From: Buxus sempervirens | Lineage: Eukaryota > Streptophyta > Magnoliopsida > Buxales > Buxaceae | Direction of reading: 5' to 3' | Assembly: GCA_947561395.2 (NCBI GenBank) | Contig: OX387191.1 | Span: 37,713,439-37,777,438, forward strand | DNA: 64,000 nucleotides | Shown here: one piece after another, positions 11,403-22,590 of the stretch | Layout: each line of letters begins with the position of its first letter | Numbering within the stretch: the first letter of the stretch is position 1 | Program-made: the position numbers and the translations under genes | The notes under the pieces: generated by a model | Told to the model about the DNA's origin: nothing | Database searches by the model: none | What the model saw: only the letters and a program-made list of their open reading frames with translations

Positions 11403-12679
11403 GCCGCGCGGCATTTCGCGCAGAGGGGTTGGATTTTTTGCGGAAAAAAAGCTAAGTGTTGGAAAATTTTGGTTTTGAAGAATTTCTGGTGCAGAGCCCA
11501 AGCTCCTTCCCCACCCGAACCCTACCTGTCTTAGTGGCTTCGGCCTCCCCAAGCTCCCCACCTTGAGCCAACACCCCCCAGTCTGCATCTTCGTCATCCT
11601 CACACAAACAAACGAAGGTCGGTTGCTGCTGGAGGTGCAAGAGAGGAGAGTTCCAGCGCTCGTGCCACCTCAAGGAGAAGCCGCCGCTTTGCACCAGAAC
11701 TCGGGAACTCCAGGTAATGTTTCGCACTTGCTTGCATGTATAAAAATGGGAGTCATATGCATGTCATCGTAACTAGTGTGTTTCCTTCCCTTGCTACGCA
11801 TTCTGTTGCTCCCCATTTTGTGTGACATGGAGGTCTCCAGGGTAAGGGAGACCTCATGCACGACCCCGTGAAGAAGACAAGGGTTTTGTTGCTCCTATGA
11901 GTGCTCATGGGGTACCCGGCACTCCTTAAGGGACCAGCTCCTCATTTAACTCCTCTGATGTATCCCTGTAAACCCCCCCTCCTCTCTCCCTTCTTCGGAT
12001 GCTAATGTGCCGGCTCGGAGGTCCAGTCGAGGGAGGAAAGTGCATGTATGTCTGCATGGTGTTTTCTTGTTGTTTTTTTTACATTGCTGGACTTGCTAAC
12101 ATGCTGTTTGTTGCTTGTGCACCCTTGAGCATGCCCCCATCACCCCCCTTTTTTTAAGCTGTTGATGCATCTGTACCTGTGTGCATCTGTACCTGTGTGT
12201 TTTTTTATCGGGTTTATTTTTTCTTCTTTTAAGAGATTTTGGGCTGTGGGATGAAGCATGAAGCATGTTTAGATTAGTTTGAATGCCAGTTTAAGTATGT
12301 TTTGGGGAGTGGTCGAAGCCTTGGGAGGGCTTACAGAGCTTAAGAAACCAATTACAGAGCTCAAAATCAGTTAAAAAAATGGAGTTTGAAAAGGAAACCG
12401 AGAGCATCGGGTATCCGCTGAGCTCGCGCGAACCTCGCGCCCACCTCATTTTTTTGCGATTTTTCGCTGTTTTCGGTCCGCCCGGCCCGCGCCGACCTCG
12501 CGCCTAGTGCCCGAGGTCGGCGCATACCCCTAAAACAGGCCGAATTGTTATTTTTTTTGAAAATTCCAAAAATACCCTTTACCATACCGCGGGCACCTCC
12601 CCTTGGACCCAGCACAATGAGGCAGTTTTTTTCTGACAGAGTGTCCATCTTGTGTTTTTTTTGTAATTATTGCTAGATG

Positions 12680-13340
12680 TGAATGCCATTTCCGAACCGA
12701 ACCGAATAAACCAATAGGGTTTCTGGGTCACCCGGAAACCCAATGTGGGACTTGGACCCCCGGTCCAACTTGACTTCCAGTGGGCCTTCCAACGGGGCCC
12801 ACCCAGCCCAATAAACACCAAAGCATGCCATTAAATAACTTAAGTAAAATGAACAATTTGAACCGGGCGGGCCAAACCCAATGCGGCCCACCCGAGCCTT
12901 GTTATGTGAAATTGATGCATGAATTGCGTGGTTTGGCCGAGACCAAGGGCAAGGGCCTACCGGGCCCGCCATAGCCCACCAACCGAACCAAGGAAGGGTG
13001 CAAACCCTAATTTCTGGTAACTTGGGCTTACAAGCCCAGATTTGGACTACGGGCCCCAAGCCCAGTGTCCAGCTCACTTTGGCAGATTAAAAAGATAAAT
13101 CTAATAAAACTACTTGGCCACCATGTGGGCCCACCTTAGGGGCCCACAAACCAGTCCGGCCCACTTGTGCATGAAAAACACTTAATCTTCAAATCTGAAC
13201 TTAAAAGTAAAATCTGTTGAACTAACCAAAGCCCAAAGGATCTCTCAGGCTAGACTGAGGTCCACAAGGGTACACGGGCTTCACTAAGCCCACCAAGGAT
13301 ACCGTGGGCCTTCCAACGGGGCCCACCCAACCAGACTCAG
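12680..13340 (+). repeat. GGGCC-rich hairpin region of the LTR
   Basis: Several short inverted repeats sharing GGGC/GCCC: GTGGGCC...GGGCCCAC around 12780 and again near 13305, TTGGGCTT-AC-AAGCCCAG near 13020, and GGGCTT-CACT-AAGCCC near 13278. The same region recurs in C (about 26990-27625) and the 3' LTR (about 31290-31905), and in reverse in A and D. Open frames here on both strands come from the skewed composition and are not genes. Confidence 0.6.
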
Positions 13341-13675
13341 ATCACCTAAGTAATCAAGATAAAAGCAACTAAAGGGACCCACACCACTCAGGTGGTCCCG
13401 CCAGACTTAACCAAATTGCATATCGGATTAGGAATCAGGTGAGACCAATGTAAGCCGACTCAAACCAGGGAACCCACGGGACCCGTCATCCGACGGGGTG
13501 AACCGGGGTGTCTACGGACTTCCCCGAACCACAACCGAGAACAGACTTAGAATCTCAAGCCGCAGACCAAAAAGCCCTAATAGGCAAAATTAGGCACCCA
13601 GGTGTCCGCCTGCACCCCATCAGGCGGTGGTGACTCCGAATTTTCCCGTGCCACATTTCCCACGCGCGCAGAGCC

Positions 13676-13694
13676 TGGCGACTCTGCTGGGGAC
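13676..13694 (+). promoter_or_regulatory. Primer-binding site of B
   Basis: TGGCGACTCTGCTGGGGAC, 3 bp after the LTR. It starts with TGG, as expected for pairing with a tRNA 3' CCA end, and has the form known for Ogre/Tat elements primed by tRNA-Arg. Confidence 0.8.
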
Positions 13695-15196
13695 TTTTCA
13701 GCCCAATAGAACCCCTGGTTAGAATGAGTCAACCTAAGAGGGATTAGTTGATATCTAGGATTTTTTACTACCTTGCTTAGTAAGACGTGGGATACACGCA
13801 ACTGCGTATTCTGGGGAGTCCTGTCACAAGGACATGATAATCGCCTAAGGAAAGTGGGATTTAAGCGGTCCCCTGTGACCCCCTACTTACCTGGGGACTC
13901 TCCCGGGACCTCGTATTGCGTGCCAATTCTGCACCTTACTATACGAGACGGCAAAAACTCCTTTGTCAACAAAATCCAGTCAAATCTCACCCGGTTAGAC
14001 ACCGCACTCAGCCCAACTGCACACAAGGGCACTCCACCACACCGTGGATGGATTTAATTTTCAATTTCGTGATAAACTGCGTGGGGTGACACGCACGAGG
14101 GAGGATGCGTGGATGATCCGACCTTTGATAGATGAGTGAATCGGATATTGCTACTTCTTTACCAAAACTTAGACCTCTCTAGCAGCCTACCCTTCTTCTT
14201 ACTATGAACGATCTTTGGGATGGTATTAGCACCTACACTCCCGTGGCTTGCCGGGGAAAGCAGGGTAAACCCATCCCCCCAGTTTTCTGGAGTCCATTAG
14301 CACCACTGGTTTCTTGCCGTGGCACGCGAGGATCCAGTACTGGTCCAGACCCTTGTAGGCTTATGTCTCGGGCTGGGTATCCTCCCCTACCTAACATTTC
14401 TGAATAAACATTGCGTTGAGCATGAGAGGGTGAGTAGGATGTGAATGATGAATAAAATCAGAATAAAATTCAGAGTCCATTAGGGGCAGCAACCCCCGCT
14501 TTTTGCATCAAATTGAGTAAACCCTAGATCATGGGCGACCTCAGCCCTAATTTAGGAAGCTCACCTAATTCTGATCAGGGGAACCACCCCAGATCCATGC
14601 ATGGAGTCCTGTATGCTATGGGTCTTGACCCATTAGAGTCCGCTGGGAGCACTTTAAGTCCAGATTGGTCTTTTAGAGCAGACAAAAGCCGGCCAGATCA
14701 GACAAGCAGATGAAAGCACGCCAGATCAGAACATGGGCACTAAACCCTAGATCTAGGAATTTTTAGCCTACCCGCTTGGAAAGCAATTTGTATCCTCCTT
14801 TTTGGCTCCCAACAGCCTTAGGGATGAATTCTTTGAAGTTTTGTAAATATCTTGTAAAAATTCGCCCTCGATGGCAAGTTGTAATTTTGCCGTGGTCCGA
14901 CACCGGAAGCAGATGAAAGAACAGATGAAAGACAGAAAGACTGATCAGGACTTGAATGTGCTCCTTTACACAAGTATGTCTAGGAGTCGCGCCTTCATTG
15001 GCGCCAACCCTTAGGACCACACACCATGTGTGCTTGAGTTAAATTTCGAACTGGTTTTGTCTTTTGCTTTATTTTGTGAAGCATGTTAGAACTACTAGTG
15101 ATTAGTTTTTTGCTTGAAATTTTGCATGTCTTAGGACTGATTAAGAGTTTGGTGTGGAACCTTAAACTGATTAGGAATTTCGATCGGATAGTTGGC
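13695..15196 (+). other. 5' leader of B before ORF1
   Basis: About 1.5 kb with no long open frame and no protein motif that I recognise. Long untranslated leaders are usual in Tat/Ogre elements. Confidence 0.6.
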
Positions 15197-16243
15197 ATGG
15201 CATCTTCATCCTCATCTGAGAGAACCCGTTTCCCTAGGGTAGAAAAGTGTGCCTGGGATACCCCCGGGATCTGTTCTTGGACAAAGCAGCTCCAAGGGAG
15301 TGAGCAGATTGAATGGGAGCACAAATACCACATGGGACAGACTTTGTCCCTGTTAAATGTGCCGATTAACGGGGACATGATCCAAGCAGCATTGCTTTTC
15401 TGGGATCCCCAGCTTTCAGTGTTTCGATTCGGGATCAATGAGTTGACTCCCACAATTGAGGAACTTGCCCTGTTCCTCCGATTTCGCGACTTAGGAGAAC
15501 CCGCTAGGCCAAGTCTCAAAGAAAGCTACAAGAATGAAACGTGCGCTTTCTTTGGCCTCTCAAGGGGAGAATTCCAGACCTTAGGAGGTGACAAAGCATT
15601 CGCTAGGGTCTCCAAAACATTCCTTGCTGAAAAGATAAGAAACAAAAAGCAGGAAAGACCCCGGGCTTGGTTTGACACCTTCACCCTTGTGGTTCTGTCA
15701 CAAATCTTCTTTCCAACTGGGGGAGACACCATTAATTTGGCCCTCATGGAAATTGTGGATCAACTCAGGGCAAGATACCGAATCATGCCACTAATCCTAA
15801 CTCAACTGTTCTATTCCCTGACTCTGTCCAAAAACTGAACCCGGAGGTTTCGAGGGTACGCTCCCCTTCTCCGCATTTGGCTGCAAGACCACCTGATGGT
15901 GTCATCACCTGTCAGTGCACACTACGGCCTAGTCCGTGACAACACACATCGGTTGGCTCAAAGAGAAATCCGACCAGACCTACCCACTCGTGAGGATTGG
16001 TTCAACCACTTTCTCCACCTGAAGGGAGAAACAGACATTCGATGGTGGGGCACATACAACATCCCCTACACCCCCATTGTAGCTTTCAAGAAAAGAGAGG
16101 GACTTGCCTTGATAGGCCTCACCCATGCCGTGCCGCACTATCCGATCCGGGTTCTGAGACAGTTTGGGAAACCGCAGGGAGCCCCGATCCAAGACAACCT
16201 AAGCAGTCTGACTGGTCCACTCACTAAGGGACTGAGGGCATAG
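15197..16243 (+). pseudogene. Element B ORF1, DUF7745-like protein, frameshifted
   Basis: The chosen ATG at 15197 begins MASSSSSERTRF; the frame stays open to TGA at 15836. The protein then continues in another frame from about 15845 (APLLRIWLQDHL) to TAG at 16241. The middle has the pattern SLLNVPINGDMIQAALLFWD, FRFGINELTPTIEELALF, and the tail WWGTYNIPYTPIVAF and HYPIRVLRQFG, matching the plant DUF7745 proteins, which resemble the ORF1 of Tat/Ogre elements and are related to plant mobile domains. Their role is unknown. A single frameshift at about 15830-15845 separates the halves. It lies between the PBS and gag, and would be skipped by the predicted leader splice. Confidence 0.75.
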
Positions 16244-16309
16244 TTACTGGCAGAATGGACGAGGGTGTGCTTGTACCGATGGTTTGTTGTATTTGTGATC
16301 AGCATGATA

Positions 16310-16995
16310 TACTTGGCGCCGCGGCGGCGCCTCTTAATTGAAGCGTGGTTTCATTTTCACGCTACTATATTGTTTAAATTTTAACAAAACAAAAACTTGG
16401 AATAAAAGAATTAATTCCCTCCAATAGTGCAACTCGGTCTCAGACAGACCACCTCTTCTTAAATAATTGCAATATTCCTGGTCGCTGCGACCACCTAATT
16501 TCCTTTATTTGTATCCCCCCATGGAGATCGCAAAACCCAGCAAGTGTTTACAAACACCCAAGACATAGAGCTCAGAGCGTCTAAAATAGGGTCCTCTCTC
16601 CCAGTTGCCTACGGGTAGCTAAAATAGATTCGGTCATTAGGGTTCTCTTTCCCAGTCGCCTCCAAGCGTCTAAAATAGATCAGCTTTCAAAAATAGGATT
16701 CTCTCTCCCAGTTGCCTACGGGTACCTAAAACAGATTCGGTCACTAGGGTTCTCTCTCCCAGTTGCCTACAGGTAGCTAAAATAGATTCGGTCATTAGGG
16801 TTCTCTTTCCCCGTCGCATCCAAGCGACTAAAATAGATCAGCTTTTAAAAATAGGGTTCTCTCTCCCAGTTGCCTACGGGTACCTAAAACAGATTCGGTC
16901 ACTAGGGTTCTCTTTCCCAGTCGCCTCCGAGCGTCTGAAATAGATCAGTTTTCAAAGATCAGGTTCTCTCCCCTTGTTACCTACGGGTAGCTAAA
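16310..16995 (+). repeat. Chain of hairpins upstream of gag (B leader)
   Basis: Four single hairpins: GGCGCC/GGCGCC at 16315-16331, AGCGTG/CACGCT at 16342-16363, GGTCT/AGACC near 16436, and TGGTCGC/GCGACCA at 16479-16493. They are followed from about 16570 by eight or nine tandem units of about 58 bp. Units alternate between AGTTGCC-TACG-GGTAGCT (wobble-paired stem, UNCG-type loop) and GTCGC-(ATCCAA)-GCGAC or near relatives. The first and last unit versions differ at paired positions (GTTGCC or GTTACC against GGTAGC). The chain ends 160 bp before the gag ATG. Confidence 0.75.
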
Positions 16996-17096
16996 ACAGA
17001 TCAGTTAGGCAAAACATATCAGAAAACCAAATAAATAAATCAGATAAAGTTGTATTCATGCAAAAATTGCACTAATGCTTGTTAACTGTCCCCCAG

Positions 17097-17153
17097 GTAC
17101 CAAGAAAGGGCTTGCAGAAGTCCATACTGTTAAGACCAAGGAAAAGGCCCGAT
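17097..17153 (+). promoter_or_regulatory. Predicted leader splice acceptor before gag (B)
   Basis: CCCCCAG at 17090-17096 is followed by GTACCAAG. Element E has the same TTCCAG/GTACCAAG just before its gag (acceptor 45436). Paired with the LTR donor at 11714, splicing would remove the PBS, ORF1 and the hairpin chain from a gag mRNA. Confidence 0.5.
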
Positions 17154-18572
17154 ATGGACCAACAAGGAGAGCAGACACCGCTGGGGCAACACTCGGCAGA
17201 ATCTAGCCATGGGCCAGTAGTGAACGAGATGCAACAGCGAATCGACGGCATGGGGTCCGTCATCCAGGAGCTAATGGCAGAACTAAGAGAATTGAAGCAA
17301 GTTCCACCCGCAGTGCCGGCCACCCAGCGGCCACAGCCACATCTCCCACCACAGGCAGAGATGGCACCACCACTATACCCGGGTCATCCTCCGCCCGAGG
17401 CACCACTACAGCCACCACCAGCGGCACCTTTCCATATCACGCAGCAAGATCAGTTCGCACCGGCTCAACTGGGGCAGGATGACGAAGACTGGTACAGAAC
17501 TCAGGAAGCGCAGTTTGAAGGAAAGTTGGCAACAGTAAGGGAAGAAAACAAGGCAGAAATGGCCGCCATGAGAGAACTCCTCAAACAGGCCCAACCCAGT
17601 ACAGTGCAGAATGAGGCTACGCTTGAAAACCTCTGCTTCTTTTCAGACATCCAGCTCCCAGCAAAGTTCAAATGTCCTGAGCTACATCAGTTCGACGGCA
17701 CGGGTTGCCCACTAAACCACCTAAGGTCATATTCTGGCGACATGTGTCAAGATGCCAAGGAAGAACAGATCATGGTACAGTTCTTCCAGAAGTCGTTGAC
17801 TGACGCGGCTTACTCTTGGTTTTTGAGTCTGGATAAAATCAAAATTAAGACGTGGAACGACTTGGCCGCAGTGTTCCTCCAACGGTATCGTTTGAATAGC
17901 CAAATGGTTCAAACCTGGGCAGAATTGCAAAGGTTGTCAAGGAGGAATAGCGAGTCTGTGAGAGACTACGCTAAAAGATGGGTGAAACTAGCAAGTGTGG
18001 TGCAACCCCCGCTCCTTGAACAAGAACAGACTTCTTTGTTCATTCCATCGCTGGGGCAACCATACTTCACAATGCTGTTAGGACAGTGTGCTGCGAACTT
18101 CACCGACCTAATCATGGTGGCAGGCAGGATCGAAGATGCGATTAAGGATGGAAAGATAGGAGGCTCCATGACAGGATCCTCCCATGGAGGGAAAGAAGGC
18201 ATAAGATATGAAGGAACGATCAACCATGTCCGATCCGCCAAGCGCAAGAGAGGAAGCGACCACCCCCATGCCAATGTCGCCCCAGCTCAGCTAAAGGAGC
18301 CTTTGACCAAGGAAGAAAGGAAGAACCGTGTGTTTACACAGCTCCCATATACCTTGGCAGAATTGTTGCCCACCTTGTTGCAAGAAGGACACCTGAAGCA
18401 GGTTCCACCAAATAGAAGGGCACCAGCAAGTAGAGGGTATGACCCAGCTAAGGCATGCGGTTACCATAAAGGGGCACCAGGGCATGACACTGATGAGTGT
18501 TGGAGCCTTCGTCATGCCGTCCAAGATCTTCTGGAAGTTGGGGAGCTCAAGATCGACCCTCCGCCAAATTAA
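17154..18572 (+). CDS. gag: Element B gag
   Basis: Intact frame of 472 codons, read from the first ATG after the predicted acceptor (MDQQGEQTPLG). An N-terminal helix (residues about 20-50) and a Pro-rich stretch precede the capsid region, which shows LPAKFKCPELHQFDGTGCP, FFQKSLTDAAYSWF, WNDLAAVFLQRY and VRDYAKRWVKLA, the retrotrans_gag pattern. Near the C end is PYTLAELLPTLLQEG followed by CGYHKGAPGHDTDECW, the zinc-binding motif (Cys, His, His, Cys) typical of Tat/Ogre gags in place of a CCHC knuckle, then LRHAVQDLLE. The product would build the particle and package RNA. The stop at 18570 is followed at once by about 20 A. No protease follows in frame. Confidence 0.88.
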   Translation: MDQQGEQTPLGQHSAESSHGPVVNEMQQRIDGMGSVIQELMAELRELKQVPPAVPATQRPQPHLPPQAEMAPPLYPGHPPPEAPLQPPPAAPFHITQQDQFAPAQLGQDDEDWYRTQEAQFEGKLATVREENKAEMAAMRELLKQAQPSTVQNEATLENLCFFSDIQLPAKFKCPELHQFDGTGCPLNHLRSYSGDMCQDAKEEQIMVQFFQKSLTDAAYSWFLSLDKIKIKTWNDLAAVFLQRYRLNSQMVQTWAELQRLSRRNSESVRDYAKRWVKLASVVQPPLLEQEQTSLFIPSLGQPYFTMLLGQCAANFTDLIMVAGRIEDAIKDGKIGGSMTGSSHGGKEGIRYEGTINHVRSAKRKRGSDHPHANVAPAQLKEPLTKEERKNRVFTQLPYTLAELLPTLLQEGHLKQVPPNRRAPASRGYDPAKACGYHKGAPGHDTDECWSLRHAVQDLLEVGELKIDPPPN

Positions 18573-18710
18573 AAAAAAAAAAAAAAAAAAAAGAGAGAAG
18601 AAAGAGATTAATTGAAGTCCTCAGCATCATCATGCATCTTGGCATTTCACATCATGTATTCTGCCTTCTAATGTTTATCGCTCCTACCAGGAACCGTGTC
18701 GACAGTCAAC

Positions 18711-19460
18711 ATGGATAGCACTTCAGGAATGCTTCTGGTGGTTCGCGAGATGGTGGACCTTTTCCGTATATTATGGCAAATAATACAGGACAGAGAAGAA
18801 GCGTGGAATAAACGCTGGGAAGCATGGAGGGAAGAAGATTTCGAGCTGCGAGTCAGAGTAAGGGTTCTTGAAGAAGAAATCAAAAGCATGAAAGAGAGGA
18901 TACCCTTGAGCCGCCAAGAAGTGAGCCCACCACTAACCATAGCAGATGGTCGAAGGCAAAGGGAGAAAGGAAAAGCCATAGCGGCAGATGTTCCCCAGCT
19001 TACAAAGAAGCCAAACGTCTACCGTGGCAAAGGGCAGCACGACCGAAGGATGGATCATTCAGAGGGCCCCCCAAGGAGGACAAGAGAAGAAATGGAGGCC
19101 AGACTGAGGAGGGCTTTTGCCCCACTACCATATACACCGGCTGGGTTACTACCAATGCTGCTGAAGGAGGGGTATGTGCGGATTAAGCCCCCGAACCCTC
19201 GATTGGTTAATGCCAGAAGCTACAATGATGCGGAGCGATGCGAGTACCATTCTGGTGCTCCAGGGCACCACACAAGCCGGTGCTGGGACCTACGACATGA
19301 CATTCAAGATCTAATTGATCAAGGATTCTTGAAGGAAATGCTCGAGAAGCCAAGGTCCACTGAAGGACAGGACATCTCTGACATGCTGGCACAGATTCGG
19401 ATATCCGAACCACCCATGTCCCCACAAGAAGGAGGGGATGATGATGAGAAGAGCACTTGA
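18711..19460 (+). CDS. Second gag-like ORF of B: coiled coil plus zinc motif only
   Basis: ATG at 18711 follows a CAG acceptor-like site (18690). The 249-codon frame has no capsid domain. It starts with a charged, heptad-like helix (about residues 15-65: WQIIQDREEAWNKRWEAWR, RVRVLEEEIKSMKERI), then a basic linker, then PYTPAGLLPMLLKEGYVRIKPP and CEYHSGAPGHHTSRCW-LRHDIQDLI, a clear homologue of the C-terminal module of the gag just upstream, and an acidic end. This looks like a duplicated nucleocapsid module with a new N-terminus. The frame is intact, which hints at recent or selected function; what it does is unknown. It may be a frameshift-free relic of a second, fused element. Confidence 0.75.
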   Translation: MDSTSGMLLVVREMVDLFRILWQIIQDREEAWNKRWEAWREEDFELRVRVRVLEEEIKSMKERIPLSRQEVSPPLTIADGRRQREKGKAIAADVPQLTKKPNVYRGKGQHDRRMDHSEGPPRRTREEMEARLRRAFAPLPYTPAGLLPMLLKEGYVRIKPPNPRLVNARSYNDAERCEYHSGAPGHHTSRCWDLRHDIQDLIDQGFLKEMLEKPRSTEGQDISDMLAQIRISEPPMSPQEGGDDDEKST

Positions 19461-21376
19461 AAGCCCCTGTCCGCGGCATGCAACTGAATTCCAAGAGCGC
19501 CGATTACATCGGCCACCCCTTTTTGCATAATTTGATTGCCTATTTTGCTTACGCTTTCTTTTCTTTTAAAACTCTGAACTGGACGGCATATTTCTTTTTG
19601 CAAGATTATGAAATATTTTGGGAAATCACTGAAGTGTTCAGCCACACCTAGGCATGACCGTGATCTTGGGACAAACCTGAACAATCAAAATTTGACAAAT
19701 GGAAACGTGCCAAACAGCACGAACTGTGCGGTTTTCAACATAGCTAAGGGATCCCCCCAACATCACATCAGAAACCTACCTCGCCAAACAAAGGGGCAAA
19801 TTGTGATATGGGAGAAAAGAAAAGAAAGGGCAGGGTGCCTATACTAGTCAAAGGTCACTGACATAATCCAGGATCAATGATCTCAATGAAATGATGAGAG
19901 GCCATCTTTTGGCTAAGATACTTCAAATAAATTCTGCTAGTTAAACGTGTTGAGCTTGATCGTCTCATTTCTAACCCACGTTATGTCTAGCCACCCCAAA
20001 CTGGGGTAAAGTCAAAAAGTCAAAAAGCAAAAAAAATGATGAACATAGAAGAAGAATGGCTCTCGAGCCAGCTAATCATGCAAAAGTAATTAAGTGTTAC
20101 ATTCTCTGTGAAAGGAAGAAAGGCCATCCTTGATCTCATCCAAAAATCATCTGACACCAGATGAAATCCTAGCAAAACACTTTGAGCCTAACAATTCCTT
20201 CATTTAACCTACCATGTCTTGTCTCCAAAACTGGGGCATAAAGATTCGTACAGTTGGAGACGCAAAGAGGAGGAAGGTGGAGATAGGACAGAGCGAAAAG
20301 CACCCTAAGAACAAAGGGGACAGAAATGAGGAAAGGAAAGAGCCCCCAGAAAGCAAGAACTTCAAGAAAGAACTGGGGGCAGTCCCTCGAAAGTAAAGAA
20401 AAGAAAAGAAAAGAAAAAAGAAGAGAACGAAAGCCGGGGCAAACCCCGAGGGCAAGAATCAAGAATTGGGGCAGAATACCCAAGAAAGAAGGGAAAGAAA
20501 GAAAAGAACAAAAATGGAAAAATGAGAAGAAGCTAAGTTGCAGGAATAAAGGTGAAGCGAGCCCTAACCAAAAAAGGGGTGGACAAGACATGGCTTAACC
20601 CATACGTCAATTTCGAGCCTTTATATCATTTCTTTTGGACCCTCGAGCCCAGCCTACATTTCGTCCTACTGTGAAGTCCTTTCTGATTACAGAGAATGTA
20701 ACATCGAATCTTGGGCGAGCTAGCAATGACAAGAACCATAAAAGACAGAGAAGAACTTTGGCTAGACATAATGGTTACCCATAGAGTGAAGCTATATAGG
20801 GTTGAGCCTGTTTATCCTTCATTTCTAAACAGTGGAAACAAAGCCTACATTTCATCCTACGGACAAGTCCTCTCTGATCATTGTGTGTCGTGATCCATGG
20901 AATTTGTCAGGGCCCTAAAACTGGGGTGGGGCACCAAACCCAAATGAGAGAATCAATCAAAAAAAAATCCCTTACACAACCCCCAGCCAAGGGTAGGGGA
21001 AAAGGAGAAAGAAAAAGAGAGAGAGAAAATCAAAGAAAAACCAGGGCGGGGCAGTGCCAAAGAAACCCCCTGAATCCAAAATAACTCCCCTCATTTCAAC
21101 CGGGGGCATGCCATTGAAGGCCAAAATATTGAGACACCTACAGGGAGTGCCGGATGGCACATTTTCCTAAGTCTAAATGAGAGTGTCAGGTGACTGACCC
21201 AAAGATTACTGGTCTCGCCATGGACCCACTTCGGAAAGAAAAATCCGAACATTTGGTGAATCCCCAAAAGATTTCAACAAAGGAGAAATTACTTGAATTT
21301 GCACATAATTTTGCATAAAACAAATAAATTATAATTGACTAAATTTCACATGAACTTCTACAGGTACTAACAGAAC
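19461..21376 (+). other. Repeated 3'-UTR-like modules of B, A/G-rich
   Basis: Degenerate modules recur: AGAGGCC...TTGAGC...TTTCTAACC...CTGGGG at about 19895-20010 and 20110-20245, and TTGAGCC...CCTACATTTCGTCCTAC...AAGTCCT at about 20605-20690 and 20795-20885. The same blocks follow the integrase end at 23500-23940 and occur in element E at 53485-54020. Between them are purine-rich runs (about 20390-20440 and 21000-21030). No pol motif is visible. Confidence 0.55.
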
Positions 21377-22590
21377 TTGAGACAGACAGAAAAGCCATCA
21401 CTGCGTATTCACACGCTGATGCAAGAAAACGTCACCGTGTATTCACACATGGGACGTGAAAAAGCCATCATTGCGTATTCACACGCTGATGCGCAAGAAC
21501 CGTCACCGTGTATTCACACATGGGACGTGAAGAAGCCATCATTGCGTATTCACACGCTGATGCAAGAAAAAACGTCACCGTGTATTCACACATGGGACGT
21601 GAAAAAAGCCATCACTGCGTATTCACACGCTGATGCAAAGAAAAACCGTCACCGTGTATTCACACATGGGACGCAGAAAAGCCATCACTGTGTATTCACA
21701 CGCTGATGCAAAGAAAAATCGTCACCGTGTATTCACACACAGGACGCAGAAAAGCCATCAATGCGTATTCACACGCTGATGCAAGAAAAACCGTTACCGT
21801 GTATTCACACATGGAACGCAGAAAAACCGTCACCGTGTATTCACACATGGGACGCAGAAAAGCCATCACTGCGTATCCACACGCTGATGCGCAAAAGAAC
21901 CGTCACCGTGTATTCACACATGGGACGCAGAGAAGCCATCACTGCGTATTCACATGCTGATGCGCAAAAGAACCGTCACCGTGTATTCACACATGGGACG
22001 CAGAGAAGCCATCACTGCGTATTCACATGCTGATGCGCAAAAGAACCGTCACCGTGTATTCACACATGGGACGCAGAGAAGCCATCACTGCGTATTCACA
22101 CGCTGATGCGCAAAAGAACCGTCACCGTGTATTCATACATGGGACGCAGAGAAGCCATCACTGCGTATTCACACGTTGATGCGCAAAAGAACCGTCACCG
22201 TGTATTCACACATGGGACTCAGAAAAGCCATCACTGCGTATTCACACGCTGATGCGCAAAAGAACCGTCACCGTGTATTCACACATGGGACGCAGAGAAG
22301 CCATCACTGCGTATTCACACACTGATGCGCAAAAGAACTGTCACCGTGTGTTCACACATGGGACGCAGAGAAGCCATCACTGCGTATTCACATGCTGATG
22401 CGCAAAAGAACTTTCACCGTGTATTCACACATGGGACGCAGAAAAGCCATCATTGCGTATTCACACGCTGATGCAAGAAAAACCGAACCGTGTATTCACA
22501 CATGGGACGCAGAAAGGCCATCATTGCGTATTCACACGCTGATGCAAGAAAGAACCGTCGCAGTGTATTCACACATTGGACATGGAATAA
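21377..22590 (+). repeat. 73-bp tandem array of B, main block
   Basis: About 16 copies with a period of 70-73 bp (for example GCCATCACTG at 21935 and 22008). Each unit has two related halves: CACTGCGT-ATTCAC-ACGCTGATG and CACCGTGT-ATTCAC-ACATGGGACG. Each half can fold as a 6-bp stem around the same ATTCAC loop (CCGTGT/ACATGG with one wobble; CTGCGT/ACGCTG with one mismatch). All frames stay fairly open because the unit contains few stops; these are not evidence of a protein. Confidence 0.88.

Larger units (their letters stand above)
10405..13672 (+). repeat. 5' LTR of element B
   Basis: Starts TGTAAGCACC and ends GCGCGCAGA (one base different from GCGCGCACA in the 3' copy). It contains three 147-bp U3 units (about 10525-11050), a TATA box at 11396-11402, a splice donor at 11714, a short CTCGCGCGA repeat near 12420 and a GGGCC-rich hairpin region at about 12700-13340. 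The 25-bp length difference from the 3' LTR is mostly a gain or loss of CTCGCGCGA-type units. Confidence 0.93.

Noticed and set aside
20204-20598. Lys/Glu-rich and Phe/Leu-rich opposite frames
   Set aside because: They come from the purine-rich 3'-UTR tract; no start context or conserved motif.
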